Virus record (IMG/VR): IMGVR_UViG_3300026484_000351
Coordinates: 1 to 64,000 of that record
DNA from: a virus
Length of the DNA: 64,000 bases
Strand: one strand, 5' to 3'
Part shown: positions 23,058-31,877 of the stretch, piece by piece
Layout: each line of letters opens with the position of its first letter
Position numbering within the stretch: the first letter of the stretch is position 1
Position numbers and translations under genes: made by a program
Notes under the pieces: generated by a model
Database searches by the model: none
Told to the model about the DNA's origin: nothing
The model's input: the letters and a program-made list of their open reading frames with translations, nothing else

Positions 23058-24107
23058 ATGACAACGGAAATAGTAGAAACATCAATAATTGAAACAGATA
23101 AAGCAACAAGATCTCAAAGTTCAGTAGCAGAGTTAGAAGTTGAATTCAGTGCATTTATTAAAGAAATGGAAGTTGCAAATAATTCAGTTTCAAGTAAAAT
23201 GCAAATGGACGAGTTAAATGAAATTAGTGATGAAGTTATTAAAGCAAAACAATATTTAACTTCTTTTGCGTCAGGTGAAAAGAAGACAGTTAGAGAACAA
23301 GCATATAGTCAATTAAAAGGTTTACCATTAATCGGAAACTGGGCCGGCAAAAAAGTAGTAGAAGTACAAGTGCAAGCAATGAAAGACGGTGGAGTTAAAG
23401 AAGTATTAAATAGCATTTTTGAATCTTTTGAAGTTAAGAAAAAACGATTAGTTGAATTGACTGTTATGGCAGAAGGAATGAGGAATAATTTAATCCATCA
23501 GGAAAAACAATTGGAAAAATATATTCAAAAATTGGATGAAATTATTGAAAATCCCCCAAGTATAGCTGATAAAATGAGAGCTTTAGATATGAGTATTATT
23601 GCAAATAGCCAACAACATATTACTAAAGATATGGTATATAATAATTTAGCTTTTATTATAGAACTTCTTGAAAACTTAATGATTAAGATTAGTAAAACAT
23701 TGCCAACCCTTAAAAATACTTTAAGTAACTCGTTAAATATTGTTGGTTCAATTAATAGTATTAAAGACGCAGTAGAAATGATGAATACATTAGAAAGTTT
23801 AACAAATGAAATATCTCAATCAAGTACTAACAACATTCAAGGTTTAATTGTTAATGTTACGGAATCATTAAGTGACGGGACTGATATTGAATTTTATAAA
23901 GATTCCCAAAAAAGAAATGAAGAATTTAACAAGACGCTTATAGATGCTAGAGTTAGACATATTGAATCAACAGTATCGAATTATGAAACTCTTAAAACAA
24001 TGCAAATAGATGCGAGTTCTCAGCTAGAACATAGAAGAAATGCTGAAATGAAAGCCCTAGGGATGACAGTAGATTCACTAAAAAAGGATACACAAATAGT
24101 TATATAA
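23058..24107 (+). CDS. TelA-like (toxic anion resistance family) protein
   Basis: 349 residues, almost all helical. KGLPLIGNWAGKKVVEV, then repeated long helices with VYNNLAFIIELLENLMI and QLEHRRNAEMKALGMTVDSL, fit the TelA/KlaA layout by pattern only. Phage TelA homologues are common and their role is unknown; ties to stress or envelope defence have been suggested. It has its own promoter and a hairpin terminator, so it is a single-gene unit. Confidence 0.5.
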   Translation: MTTEIVETSIIETDKATRSQSSVAELEVEFSAFIKEMEVANNSVSSKMQMDELNEISDEVIKAKQYLTSFASGEKKTVREQAYSQLKGLPLIGNWAGKKVVEVQVQAMKDGGVKEVLNSIFESFEVKKKRLVELTVMAEGMRNNLIHQEKQLEKYIQKLDEIIENPPSIADKMRALDMSIIANSQQHITKDMVYNNLAFIIELLENLMIKISKTLPTLKNTLSNSLNIVGSINSIKDAVEMMNTLESLTNEISQSSTNNIQGLIVNVTESLSDGTDIEFYKDSQKRNEEFNKTLIDARVRHIESTVSNYETLKTMQIDASSQLEHRRNAEMKALGMTVDSLKKDTQIVI

Positions 24108-24131
24108 GAGGGTTTAAACATTAAAACCCTC
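24108..24131 (+). terminator. 8-bp hairpin terminator after the TelA-like gene
   Basis: GAGGGTTT and AAACCCTC pair perfectly around an 8-base AT loop immediately after the stop codon; short T stretches follow (CACTTCTCT). Confidence 0.65.
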
Positions 24132-24292
24132 ACTTCTCTAAGACTAAGCGAGATTGAGAAATCTAAACTTTTAATGAATAGTACACTTAGTTGTAACTTT
24201 TATAAAATCAACAACAAAAACTTCTTTAAATAGATTAAATCCAAATAATATTTGAAGTTATGAAAAGTTGCTATTTGTTAATAAGTTTAAAC
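24132..24292 (+). pseudogene. Coding-like remnant in spacer
   Basis: One frame reads LTSLRLSEIEKSKLLMNSTL and SCNFYKINNKNFFK, then TAG, IKSK, TAA. No start or ribosome site is evident. Nothing else is visible between the hairpin and the next promoter. Confidence 0.25.
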
Positions 24293-24296
24293 TTAT

Positions 24297-24319
24297 TTTA
24301 ATGTTTAAAGTGTTATAAT
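24297..24319 (+). promoter_or_regulatory. Variant phage promoter
   Basis: TTTAATGTTTAAAG then TGTTATAAT; -10 box 24314-24319. The upstream part departs from the standard form. Confidence 0.55.
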
Positions 24320-24342
24320 ATAAAAAATAAATAAGGAAAATA

Positions 24343-24897
24343 ATGAAAAATTTTTATACAGCAGTTGAGTTAGGAAAGTTATCAGATGAAGAGTTAATTA
24401 AATTAACTTCTTTTGAAGGTGCCGGAGAAACATTTTTTTATTCTAATATTCAAGTAGTGGGAGAAGATAATAGTGAATTTTGTTTTAAACTTAAAAATGG
24501 TGAAGAAATCTTCACCAAAAATGTCAACTTAATTAGAGAGATTAAACACGGTAAAGCAAGATATGATTTACTTGCAAAATCATTAGAGAATATGAATACT
24601 GAAAAAGATTCACACAAATCATTTCAAAATGAAATGAAACAAATGTTAAAAGATGAATTACAACATATAAATAAACAAGTTGAAACAAATAAAACAAATT
24701 TTGACTTAGGAATCCAAAGTAATAGTAAGAAGATAAATGAAGCACTTACAAGCATGGAAACAATGATTGAAAAAGCTGCAACTTCTTGGGATAATAAGAT
24801 AGATACTCTAAAGAAAGTAGATACAAGAAGATTGGATAAAATGATGTTACAAATGGAAACAATTACTAAAGCGTTTGGCCAATTACTAGAAGATTAA
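24343..24897 (+). CDS. Coiled-coil protein with small N-terminal domain
   Basis: 184 residues. Residues 1-75 look globular (KLSDEELIKLTSFEGAGETF); residues 80-184 form a coiled coil with Met-rich heptads (MLQMETITKAFGQLLED). Placed 10 bases before the next gene. Function unknown. Confidence 0.6.
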   Translation: MKNFYTAVELGKLSDEELIKLTSFEGAGETFFYSNIQVVGEDNSEFCFKLKNGEEIFTKNVNLIREIKHGKARYDLLAKSLENMNTEKDSHKSFQNEMKQMLKDELQHINKQVETNKTNFDLGIQSNSKKINEALTSMETMIEKAATSWDNKIDTLKKVDTRRLDKMMLQMETITKAFGQLLED

Positions 24898-24907
24898 AAG
24901 GATTAAA

Positions 24908-25768
24908 ATGTTAAGAAAATTCGGAAAATTGTTTGGGAGGTCTACAACTTACAAGATGAAACAAGAATTTTTCAAAATTCTTGAGCTTGAAGAAAAAAGA
25001 TTAAAAATAGTTAAAGAATATGGTAATAATCTACCACAAGATATAGCAGTTACCCAAAGAGATATTTTAAGAAATAACCTTTTAACATTGGCAAAGGTTG
25101 TTGACTCAGAAGGAGGATTTGAAAATCCTCTGGAGAAAATGCTTAAACAAGAATACTTCAACATTCAAGGTACTAAGCCACAAGTCCATATAATTGATTT
25201 TGATGAATATAAGTATAATGATAACTTTTCTCGTAAAGAATTTTCGTTAAATGGAAAAGACGGAGTTACAACTTGTGAAAGAATAGATACTGGAATTTTT
25301 GCCGGGATTATTACTGATATGCTTAAATTTGAAGAAAAATTTATAAATCTTAGAGGCCCAAAAATAAAACAGCCCATCAAAAACAAATTAAAGTATTTGG
25401 CAGAACAGAAAATAGTTAAAAAAGTCCAAGAATTCGCAAATATGTTTAAAGGAAATGAACAATTGGTTAAAGAATATATTTTTAGTGGTCTAAAAGGAGA
25501 AGATGGCTACTGGGATGATTTTGACGAGTTTAAATTGAGATTAAACTTTATGGGGTTACTATACTATAAACTGGGCAACCCAGTTTGGGACGGAGGGAAA
25601 TATAATAAAGTTTCATCAGAAGATTTCGAAATAGGGACTAAAAAACTGGTTTATATTTTTTCAGGAAAATATCTAGAACTCAAAAAATTATTAAGTAACA
25701 TAAATATTAAGAATATGGATTTTATTATTTGTGAAAATCAAATGAAATATGAGTGGGAGGGCAAATGA
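24908..25768 (+). CDS. Hypothetical protein
   Basis: 286 residues, basic N terminus (MLRKFGKLFGRSTTYK), helical middle and a C-terminal part rich in Tyr and Lys. A short perfect hairpin (AAACTGGG-CAA-CCCAGTTT, 25568-25586) lies in the coding sequence. The end overlaps the next start. No family recognised. Confidence 0.58.
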   Translation: MLRKFGKLFGRSTTYKMKQEFFKILELEEKRLKIVKEYGNNLPQDIAVTQRDILRNNLLTLAKVVDSEGGFENPLEKMLKQEYFNIQGTKPQVHIIDFDEYKYNDNFSRKEFSLNGKDGVTTCERIDTGIFAGIITDMLKFEEKFINLRGPKIKQPIKNKLKYLAEQKIVKKVQEFANMFKGNEQLVKEYIFSGLKGEDGYWDDFDEFKLRLNFMGLLYYKLGNPVWDGGKYNKVSSEDFEIGTKKLVYIFSGKYLELKKLLSNINIKNMDFIICENQMKYEWEGK

Positions 25769-26070
25769 CTAAAAAAGAAGTTTTTCAAACTTTTTTGAAG
25801 AATTACAATATGTTTATTGATTTTAATGGTAGTGACTACACTCTATTTACTAAAGATAACACTATTGTAACGGTGGCCAACACACCAGACGAGCTTCTAC
25901 AGTACATTATGGGTTATAATAACTGTTATGGAGAGATGCTTGAACAGATTTCTAAACTTGAACAAGCAACTGAAGCCTTGCATAAACAGAATAATCTCAA
26001 TATAGAAAACTATGAGAATATTATACTGGGCATGGGAGGAGAACAAATCGAAGATGTAAGCACCGAATAG
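25765..26070 (+). CDS. Hypothetical protein
   Basis: 101 residues from the ATG after GGGAGGGCAA (MTKKEVFQTFLKNY); a GTG 12 bases upstream is part of that ribosome site. A coiled-coil-like second half precedes an acidic end. It overlaps the previous gene by four bases. Function unknown. Confidence 0.58.
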   Translation: MTKKEVFQTFLKNYNMFIDFNGSDYTLFTKDNTIVTVANTPDELLQYIMGYNNCYGEMLEQISKLEQATEALHKQNNLNIENYENIILGMGGEQIEDVSTE

Positions 26071-26116
26071 TAATGAAACTGTAAAAGGTGAAAACATTTA
26101 CGATTTTAATATTGTT

Positions 26117-26137
26117 TTAAAGTTATTATGTTATAAT
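26117..26137 (+). promoter_or_regulatory. Phage 21-base promoter, copy 6
   Basis: TTAAAGTTATT then ATGTTATAAT; -10 box 26132-26137. Confidence 0.75.
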
Positions 26138-26160
26138 ATACTATAATAAAGGATAATATA

Positions 26161-26343
26161 ATGATAGCATTAATATTAAAAGATATTAACGGAAGAACTT
26201 TAACTTTGGAAAATACAATTAGAATGATTAATGAAGAAGTTTATGGTGGAATATCAGAGGTAAGATTAAACCAAAATAATAAACACAGTTTTGAAATAAG
26301 AGCATTTGGAAATTTCAAATGCTCTGTATGCTCAAGATATTAG
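26161..26343 (+). CDS. Hypothetical small protein
   Basis: 60 residues, probably beta-alpha-beta, ending FKCSVCSRY with a CxxC. It starts after a phage promoter and AAAGGATAATATA. Function unknown. Confidence 0.55.
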   Translation: MIALILKDINGRTLTLENTIRMINEEVYGGISEVRLNQNNKHSFEIRAFGNFKCSVCSRY

Positions 26344-26358
26344 AATAGGAGTTTTAAA

Positions 26359-27336
26359 ATGAATATTTTTCAAAAATTATTAGTTAAAATACTACCAGAT
26401 AATATATTAAATAAAAATACAGTCGAGATTAATTCATCTGTAATGTACACTAAAATTGCATTTGATGCTAGTGTTATGAATAATAAAAATCTTGGTATAG
26501 GCATGTATGATATGAGTAATAATGTAAGATTGCGTAAAGGTGGGAAACTTCACAAACAATGTTCAACATTAGGCGAAGCAGAAGCACTTAAATTTACTCT
26601 AAAATATGCAAATGAAAAAGGATTTAAAAACCTTGCATTGTTTACTGATAGTCAAAATTTATCAAGACACGAATTAGGTCAATATACAAAAGATTACAAT
26701 TTTAATAGAGTTGTCTTAACTTGGATACCAAGAGAATTAAATACAGAAGCTGATAAAATGAGTAAAGAAGGACAAAAACTTAATAAAAAAGTGATTTTTG
26801 AAACACCTAATCTAATATATCCTAAAGCGGCAAATGATACAACAGTTAAGATAAGTAAACAATCTTTATCTACTATTAAATCTAGAACAGGATTAAGAAT
26901 TGTTTCAAAAGGAAATACCAAATCAACAAATCAAAAAAGTATTAAAAGTATGTTTAAAGATTATTCTTATAATCAAAAAGCATTATTTATTTCAAGATTG
27001 GCTGTAACAGAACCAGAAAAAGAATTCGGTAGAATGCTTATTCAGGCAACACCTGGAATTTATAATTTTCAACCAAGTAATAAAATGGCACCTTTAATAA
27101 GAATGGCTAAGACAATTATAGAACATAATGAGATGCCGGCTTATATTAAAAAAAGATTCAATAAATTTAAAATGGACAATAATCAAAAAATGGTTATTCA
27201 CAACTCAACAAGTTTTAGAAAAGAATATGAAAGTAGGAAGTTACAAGCACTTAAAAAAGTGAATTATATAGCAAAAAAAGAACCAGTAATGAGAACATCA
27301 GATATGATGGAACTTGTGGCTGCTATAACTGCTTAA
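26359..27336 (+). CDS. RNase H-like domain protein
   Basis: 325 residues. Residues about 30-135 have the RNase HI core: AFDASVMNNKNLGIG (first Asp), GEAEALKFTLKYA (Glu), LFTDSQNL (Asp), then TWIPRELNTEADKMSK (His/Asp region). All four acidic positions are kept, so RNA-strand cutting in hybrids is plausible, perhaps primer removal. The basic C-terminal 190 residues have no known match and may bind nucleic acid. The 3' end meets the leftward HNH gene tail to tail. Confidence 0.72.
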   Translation: MNIFQKLLVKILPDNILNKNTVEINSSVMYTKIAFDASVMNNKNLGIGMYDMSNNVRLRKGGKLHKQCSTLGEAEALKFTLKYANEKGFKNLALFTDSQNLSRHELGQYTKDYNFNRVVLTWIPRELNTEADKMSKEGQKLNKKVIFETPNLIYPKAANDTTVKISKQSLSTIKSRTGLRIVSKGNTKSTNQKSIKSMFKDYSYNQKALFISRLAVTEPEKEFGRMLIQATPGIYNFQPSNKMAPLIRMAKTIIEHNEMPAYIKKRFNKFKMDNNQKMVIHNSTSFRKEYESRKLQALKKVNYIAKKEPVMRTSDMMELVAAITA

Positions 27337-28295
27337 ATTTTTTCTTTTAAATATATTTCTTGTTCTTTTAAAGTTGGGAAATAAAGTTCAGCATACCATC
27401 CCACTTTATGAAAATTACCAAATCTTTTTAAAGTGGCTATTGAAGATTTAGAATTACCTAATGGTTTTTCAAAACTAGACTTGGGCAAAGAAGAACTAAG
27501 TTCATTAAGATCACAATAAGGCATAATTTTAATAGAACTATTGGTGTATAATTTAAACCATTTTCCTTTTTTTAATTTAGTAGATAATATCTTTTTTCTA
27601 TGATTAATTCCTACTTCTTTCTTCCACTCTTCAGAGTTTAAAGTTTCTTTAATTTTTCTTGCTTGTTCTTTACCTATAGTATTTTTCCACTCTTCAGAGT
27701 TTTTGGTGTAAGACATCTTATCTTTCATCTTCTTACCTGTGGTATTTTCCCACTCTATGGAATTTTTGGTTTCTTTAATTTTTCTTGCTTGTTCTTTACC
27801 TATAGTATTTTTCCACTCTTCAGAGTTTTTAATTTCCTTGTGTTTTTCTGATTGAATTTTTCCCTTAGTATTTCTCCACTCTTTTGAATTAAGTAATTTG
27901 CTATGATTTTCACTTCTTTCTTCCATTTTTTTCTGAAATTCTTCAGCTGGTATTAAATCATTTTCACTTATTCTACCATTTTTAATATCTTTATTATTCA
28001 TTGCACAAAATGCACTTAATTGACTATAATTATCTATTGCTTCAGTAAATAAATAATGAGCATAATAATGGTCAGAATATAATAAATGAGTTCCGTTCCA
28101 CGGATTTTCTTTAAGATTACTATATTTTGGGAAACAAGAGTTTGCTTGAGGCAAAATATGATGATATGAAGTTTTACCTTTTATTTTTTCTTGTTGATTA
28201 TTTGTTATACAAAATTGTATATACTGTTTTAATTTTTCTTGTGATTTTATTTCTAAAGTTGAGTTTAAGAACTCTTGTAATATTTTAGTTTTCAT
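27333..28295 (-). CDS. HNH-type homing endonuclease with 21-residue repeats
   Basis: 320 residues. SYHHILPQANS and NPWNGTHLLYSDHYYAHYLF give the HNH-like metal site of phage mobile nucleases. From residue 130 to 230 a basic helical unit (NSEEWKNTIGKEQARKIKET) repeats about five times, like tandem DNA-binding modules; two copies are near-identical over roughly 58 bases at the DNA level. It reads leftward among rightward genes, which marks it as an insertion. A TATAAATA box on its strand lies at 28354-28361. Confidence 0.75.
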   Translation of the reverse strand: MKTKILQEFLNSTLEIKSQEKLKQYIQFCITNNQQEKIKGKTSYHHILPQANSCFPKYSNLKENPWNGTHLLYSDHYYAHYLFTEAIDNYSQLSAFCAMNNKDIKNGRISENDLIPAEEFQKKMEERSENHSKLLNSKEWRNTKGKIQSEKHKEIKNSEEWKNTIGKEQARKIKETKNSIEWENTTGKKMKDKMSYTKNSEEWKNTIGKEQARKIKETLNSEEWKKEVGINHRKKILSTKLKKGKWFKLYTNSSIKIMPYCDLNELSSSLPKSSFEKPLGNSKSSIATLKRFGNFHKVGWYAELYFPTLKEQEIYLKEKI

Positions 28296-28326
28296 TTGTT
28301 TATCCTATAATTTATTGATAAACGAA

Positions 28327-28429
28327 CTTGCAGGTTACTTGTTTATCTATTATTATTTATAAAAGTATATATACTATCTTCAATCCAGTAACCTGCAAGA
28401 AACAAATATTAGATAGCATATATACTTTT
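28327..28429 (-). repeat. Interleaved inverted repeats (A-B-A'-B')
   Basis: A is CTTGCAGGTTACT (28327-28339) and pairs perfectly with 28387-28399. B is 28361-28379 (AAAAGTATATATACTATCT) and pairs with 28411-28429 with one mismatch. The order A-B-A'-B' means the two stems cannot nest; they would form a pseudoknot or two alternative folds. The stretch lies in the leader between the leftward mini-gene and the HNH gene. Confidence 0.8.
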
Positions 28430-28444
28430 ACTTTAATATTATAC

Positions 28445-28597
28445 TTAATCTTTACTTAATTTATCCTGCATTAGTTCTATTTCAGATTTTAATCTAACAA
28501 TTTCTTTTTCATCAGTGAGTTCTTCTAATTTCTTGATTTTCTGATTAATAATTTCTTGATTAATCTGTTCAAATATGTATTCTCTAAAAGTTTTCAT
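28445..28597 (-). CDS. Mini capsid-tag protein on the minus strand
   Basis: 50 residues: MKTFREYIFEQINQEI then a charged helix ending MQDKLSKD. The start matches the T4 capsid-targeting peptide (MKTYQEFIAEA) better than any other gene here. It has a strong ribosome site (TAAAGGAGAAGAAAT) and a TATAAATA box 46 bases upstream on its strand. It may be a head-packaged peptide or a scaffold-like piece carried with the HNH element. Confidence 0.6.
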   Translation of the reverse strand: MKTFREYIFEQINQEIINQKIKKLEELTDEKEIVRLKSEIELMQDKLSKD

Positions 28598-28620
28598 ATT
28601 TCTTCTCCTTTAAGGTGTTT

Positions 28621-28642
28621 TTAATAAACATTATGTTATAAT
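28621..28642 (+). promoter_or_regulatory. Phage promoter, variant copy 7
   Basis: TTAATAAACATT then ATGTTATAAT; -10 box 28637-28642. It drives the rightward nucleotidyltransferase gene and lies back to back with the leftward mini-gene. Confidence 0.65.
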
Positions 28643-28665
28643 TATTTATATTTAAAAGGAAAGAA

Positions 28666-29748
28666 ATGAAAGAAATGAAAGAAACTAAAGAATACAAAAA
28701 AATTAAAGAGTTCGAACAAAGAACTGGTGCGTCTGTAATTTATATTACAGTGACTGGTTCAAAATTATATGGAACAGATAATGAATTAAGTGATACTGAC
28801 TATAAATTCCTCTTTATTCCCTCAAAAGAATCAGTTTTATTGAAACGGGATATAGATAGCATCAATTTGGGCAACCAATCTAAAGATAAAAATACTTCAG
28901 AGGATGTAGATATTCAAGGGCACAGTTTATATGCCTTTTTTGACCAATTAGCAAAATCTGAGACAGGGGCAATTGATGTTCTTTTTAGCATGTTTAAAGA
29001 AGATACAATAATGATGCAGGATAAAGCAATTATTGATAAAATTAGGAAAGAATACAAAGTTTTTCTTAACAAAAATATGAAAAGTTTTATCGGTTATGCT
29101 CTAAGTCAAACCAAAAGATTTGGAATTAAGGGTGCAAGATATGATGAATTAGATAAGTTTGTAAAATTACTTGAACAGTTTAAAAAAGATGAAGATATAG
29201 TAAATGTACAAGATAAATTAGGAAAAAGTTTTGATGCTTTTAGGATCATCCTAAAAGCGGGCAACTATAAATATATCAAATTTGTTATGGCACCAGGTTC
29301 AAGAGTTAAAGGTGGGGCAGCAGACGACGTTGAATATATTTCGGTACTTGGAAAATTATTTTCTGCTACTGTAACTTTTGAATATTTTATGACAAGAGTC
29401 GGGACTTTGTATAACCAATTTGGCAACAGAACCAAAACAGTTGCTGAGACAGAATCTAAAACAGATTTTAAAGCTCTGAGTCATAGCTTAAGAATTGCAG
29501 ATGAAGTGAAAGAATTACTCGAAACAGAATTTATTAAATTTCCTTTAAAAAATGCAGCTTATATTCGTGAAATTAAAGAAGGAAAGCATGAAACACAAAA
29601 AGTAATTGATGAAATTTCAGATGTCCTTGATAAAGTTGATATTTTATTACTTAGCAGTAAACTTCCAGAAGAAACAGACAGAGAAAAATTAAACAAATTT
29701 CTTTTAACGGTTCTTACTTATAAATGGAATAAAAGAAGGAATTCCTAA
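28666..29748 (+). CDS. Predicted nucleotidyltransferase (RlaP-like)
   Basis: 360 residues. The N-terminal domain has the pol-beta signature GSKLYGTDNELSDTDYKFLF (near 31-50) with two catalytic Asp, and a third acidic position in SEDVDIQGHSLYAF. This fits the RlaP/YcgL family of predicted nucleotidyltransferases. The substrate (tRNA, DNA end or antibiotic-like) is unknown. A second enzyme of this group is at 58.3 kb. A perfect 23-base palindrome lies at 29236-29258. Confidence 0.75.
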   Translation: MKEMKETKEYKKIKEFEQRTGASVIYITVTGSKLYGTDNELSDTDYKFLFIPSKESVLLKRDIDSINLGNQSKDKNTSEDVDIQGHSLYAFFDQLAKSETGAIDVLFSMFKEDTIMMQDKAIIDKIRKEYKVFLNKNMKSFIGYALSQTKRFGIKGARYDELDKFVKLLEQFKKDEDIVNVQDKLGKSFDAFRIILKAGNYKYIKFVMAPGSRVKGGAADDVEYISVLGKLFSATVTFEYFMTRVGTLYNQFGNRTKTVAETESKTDFKALSHSLRIADEVKELLETEFIKFPLKNAAYIREIKEGKHETQKVIDEISDVLDKVDILLLSSKLPEETDREKLNKFLLTVLTYKWNKRRNS

Positions 29749-30275
29749 TGGATGTTGAACTAAGTAAAATTATGGATGCTGTGGATTTAACAGAAACAGT
29801 ACTTATAGAAGGAATTAAGGATTTGCCAATTATTCAAAATGGGATGATTTTTACTCAAGACCCCAACGGACACATAGCGACCCCTATTAGAGATATTACA
29901 GGTTATAAGTTTACTATGCAGATTGACTTTAATGACTTTTTTATTGATGGCAAAAATGTAAAAGTTAGAAAAAGATATACCGGTTTCGAATTTACTTGCG
30001 GGTCCGAAGAGATATCAGATTATCATAAAGATTATAACAAGTTTTTGAAAGAATTCCAAAAAAATATTAAGTGTACTTTAAGAATAGAGTTTAAGGCATA
30101 TATCAGGAAAACCACTGTTTCGGATACTAAAACTTTCTATAATATATCTTTTGCTACTTACGCCGTTGAAGAAATTCATTTATTGCAAAAGGATTTCCTG
30201 GATATATGTAGAAGAGAAATTATAAATAAAATTACACAGAGTACATCAAACACAAAAGAAAGGAAAGAGATATGA
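29748..30275 (+). CDS. Hypothetical protein
   Basis: 175 residues; the start overlaps the previous stop. Beta-rich middle (FTMQIDFNDFFIDGKNVKV), Tyr-rich, no motif. Translational coupling suggests it works with the nucleotidyltransferase. Confidence 0.58.
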   Translation: MDVELSKIMDAVDLTETVLIEGIKDLPIIQNGMIFTQDPNGHIATPIRDITGYKFTMQIDFNDFFIDGKNVKVRKRYTGFEFTCGSEEISDYHKDYNKFLKEFQKNIKCTLRIEFKAYIRKTTVSDTKTFYNISFATYAVEEIHLLQKDFLDICRREIINKITQSTSNTKERKEI

Positions 30276-30469
30276 AAATTAGTTTAAGGAGTTTAAAAAC
30301 GATTGAACTTGGATTAGAAATAGTTTGTGGTATTTTGATACTTGGAATGAGTTATGAATTATTGGCACCGTCAGTATTAATAGGCATTATATTAACACTT
30401 GGGGGAATATTTACAAGCATAAGTTATTTAAATAGCAAGGATAAAGAGGGGATTAGTGAAACGATTTAA
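30272..30469 (+). CDS. Small membrane protein
   Basis: 65 residues with two hydrophobic spans (LGLEIVCGILILGMSYELLA; VLIGIILTLGGIFTSI). It follows AAAGGAAAGAGAT and overlaps the previous stop. Confidence 0.58.
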   Translation: MKISLRSLKTIELGLEIVCGILILGMSYELLAPSVLIGIILTLGGIFTSISYLNSKDKEGISETI

Positions 30470-30472
30470 AAA

Positions 30473-30565
30473 ATGGACACGATTATAGCCGCATTTAGTC
30501 TTTTTATAAGGTCAATTAGATTAATTTATAGTTATTTAATTACAATAACATTTATTGCTTTTTAA
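30473..30565 (+). CDS. Possible 30-residue membrane peptide
   Basis: MDTIIAAFSLFIRSIRLIYS then a second hydrophobic run, with no charged tail. It starts four bases after the previous stop with only a weak ribosome site. A small holin-like or regulatory peptide is possible. Confidence 0.3.
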   Translation: MDTIIAAFSLFIRSIRLIYSYLITITFIAF

Positions 30566-30600
30566 TCTTCTTGCGTGGTAATTATATAGATTGTTCATGC

Positions 30601-30790
30601 GATGTCGCAATTCAACTTATTTGGATTAAATCCAGAGAATAATCTTGAAGAATAATATCACAAGAGTTCTTAAATTCTAACTTTCTATTTATAAAGATTT
30701 AAATAGTAGGAACCTTATAGATAGTATGCAGAGCAATATAATCCCTCTGAGAAAGAGATAATTTTATACTTTGAAAAATTAAGTATTATT
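30601..30790 (+). pseudogene. Coding-like spacer with repeated TAA/TAG
   Basis: An ATG opens MSQFNLFGLNPENNLEE, then the frame continues with six TAA or TAG codons and no TGA through YAEQYNPSEKEIILYFEKL to the next promoter. If TAA/TAG stood for Gln the text would be a normal polar protein. Alternatively this is decayed sequence; the 362-base gap holds nothing else clear except the mini-ORF at 30473. Confidence 0.35.
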
Positions 30791-30831
30791 TAGTTATAAT
30801 AGTATGATAAACATAAAGATAAAGGAAGTAA

Positions 30832-31743
30832 ATGGAAGAAAATGTCATTGCAATAGATCTTGGGTACAGCTCAAGCAAGGTTGCATATAAAGATAAAATA
30901 GCGAAATTTCCAACAGCAATTAGTTTTGCTACGGATATTGGTGCCGCTTATGGGGAGGAGAATATTTATGAATTTGAAGGTGACAAGTACCATGTCGGTA
31001 AAGAGGCAGTAGATTCTGAAGCTTTTACAACCTCTGAGTATAAATTCCTTTTAAAATTTGCGCCACTTTTAATATTTCATATTTTAAGTAAGTTTGAAAA
31101 AGCAGATTTAGACGAACCAATTATTGTTAAAACAGGTTTAGCTATTGTTGATTGGGGCAAAAAAGACGAGTTTATAGAAAGAATTTCAAATATTAAAGTG
31201 AATGATAAGACAATTGAAATAATTCCGCAATTAATCCCTCAAGGTGCAGGTTGTGCGGTCGACTGGACTCACTATAACAATAATGACGAGTTTCCGGATA
31301 AGCTAACAGTTATTGATATAGGAAATAATACTATTAACCTTGTGCATTTTGAGCACGGAAAACCTCAAAGAAAAAATATGAAAAGTTATCCTGGGCATGG
31401 TGTTTCTAGTATTATTAAACCTTTTACAAGTTTTATGGAAAATAAATTTGCTGTAACATTTTCAGAACAAGAGTCTACCCAGACTTTCGATAAAGGCGAA
31501 TTTAGGTATAACGGAGAATTACAAGATGAAGTAACAGAAAAGATTACTGAATTAAAATCTCAATTTGTTAAAAAAATATTTCAGAGTGTTTTAGTAAATG
31601 ACAAAAAATTGCTTGCAATGTCAGATGTAGTTCTTATCGCTGGTGGTGGTGCATATTTACTTCAAGATATTCCTTTTCCACCAAATGTAGAGTTTGTAGA
31701 AGCACCAATGGAATTTTCAAATTGTAGAGGTTATTTACTATAA
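30832..31743 (+). CDS. Actin-like ATPase (ParM/Alp type)
   Basis: 303 residues. Phosphate-1 motif VIAIDLGYSSSKVAYK, phosphate-2 LTVIDIGNNTINLVHF, and adenosine motif VVLIAGGGAYLL match actin/Hsp70-fold segregation ATPases. Phage members form filaments that position DNA or, in large phages, other structures. No partner DNA-binding gene of ParR type is obvious; the next two small basic genes are candidates. TTATAAT upstream (about 30796) may be its promoter. The 134 bases after it hold only a 15-codon frame. Confidence 0.72.
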   Translation: MEENVIAIDLGYSSSKVAYKDKIAKFPTAISFATDIGAAYGEENIYEFEGDKYHVGKEAVDSEAFTTSEYKFLLKFAPLLIFHILSKFEKADLDEPIIVKTGLAIVDWGKKDEFIERISNIKVNDKTIEIIPQLIPQGAGCAVDWTHYNNNDEFPDKLTVIDIGNNTINLVHFEHGKPQRKNMKSYPGHGVSSIIKPFTSFMENKFAVTFSEQESTQTFDKGEFRYNGELQDEVTEKITELKSQFVKKIFQSVLVNDKKLLAMSDVVLIAGGGAYLLQDIPFPPNVEFVEAPMEFSNCRGYLL

Positions 31744-31877
31744 TCCATAATTTTATAAGTAATTAAAAAGTAATCTAGAGATGTTATCAAGTAGTTAAAC
31801 TTGAGTAAGAATGAAAAAATGTAGTATTTCAAAAAAAGAAATGCTAGGTTATATTTAGATAATATAAAGGAAATAAA

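Noticed and set aside
28296-28440. Group I intron around the pseudoknot-like repeats
   Set aside because: The pairing order is intron-like, but no conserved P7/Q-R-S core or split host gene was seen; the HNH gene is free-standing.
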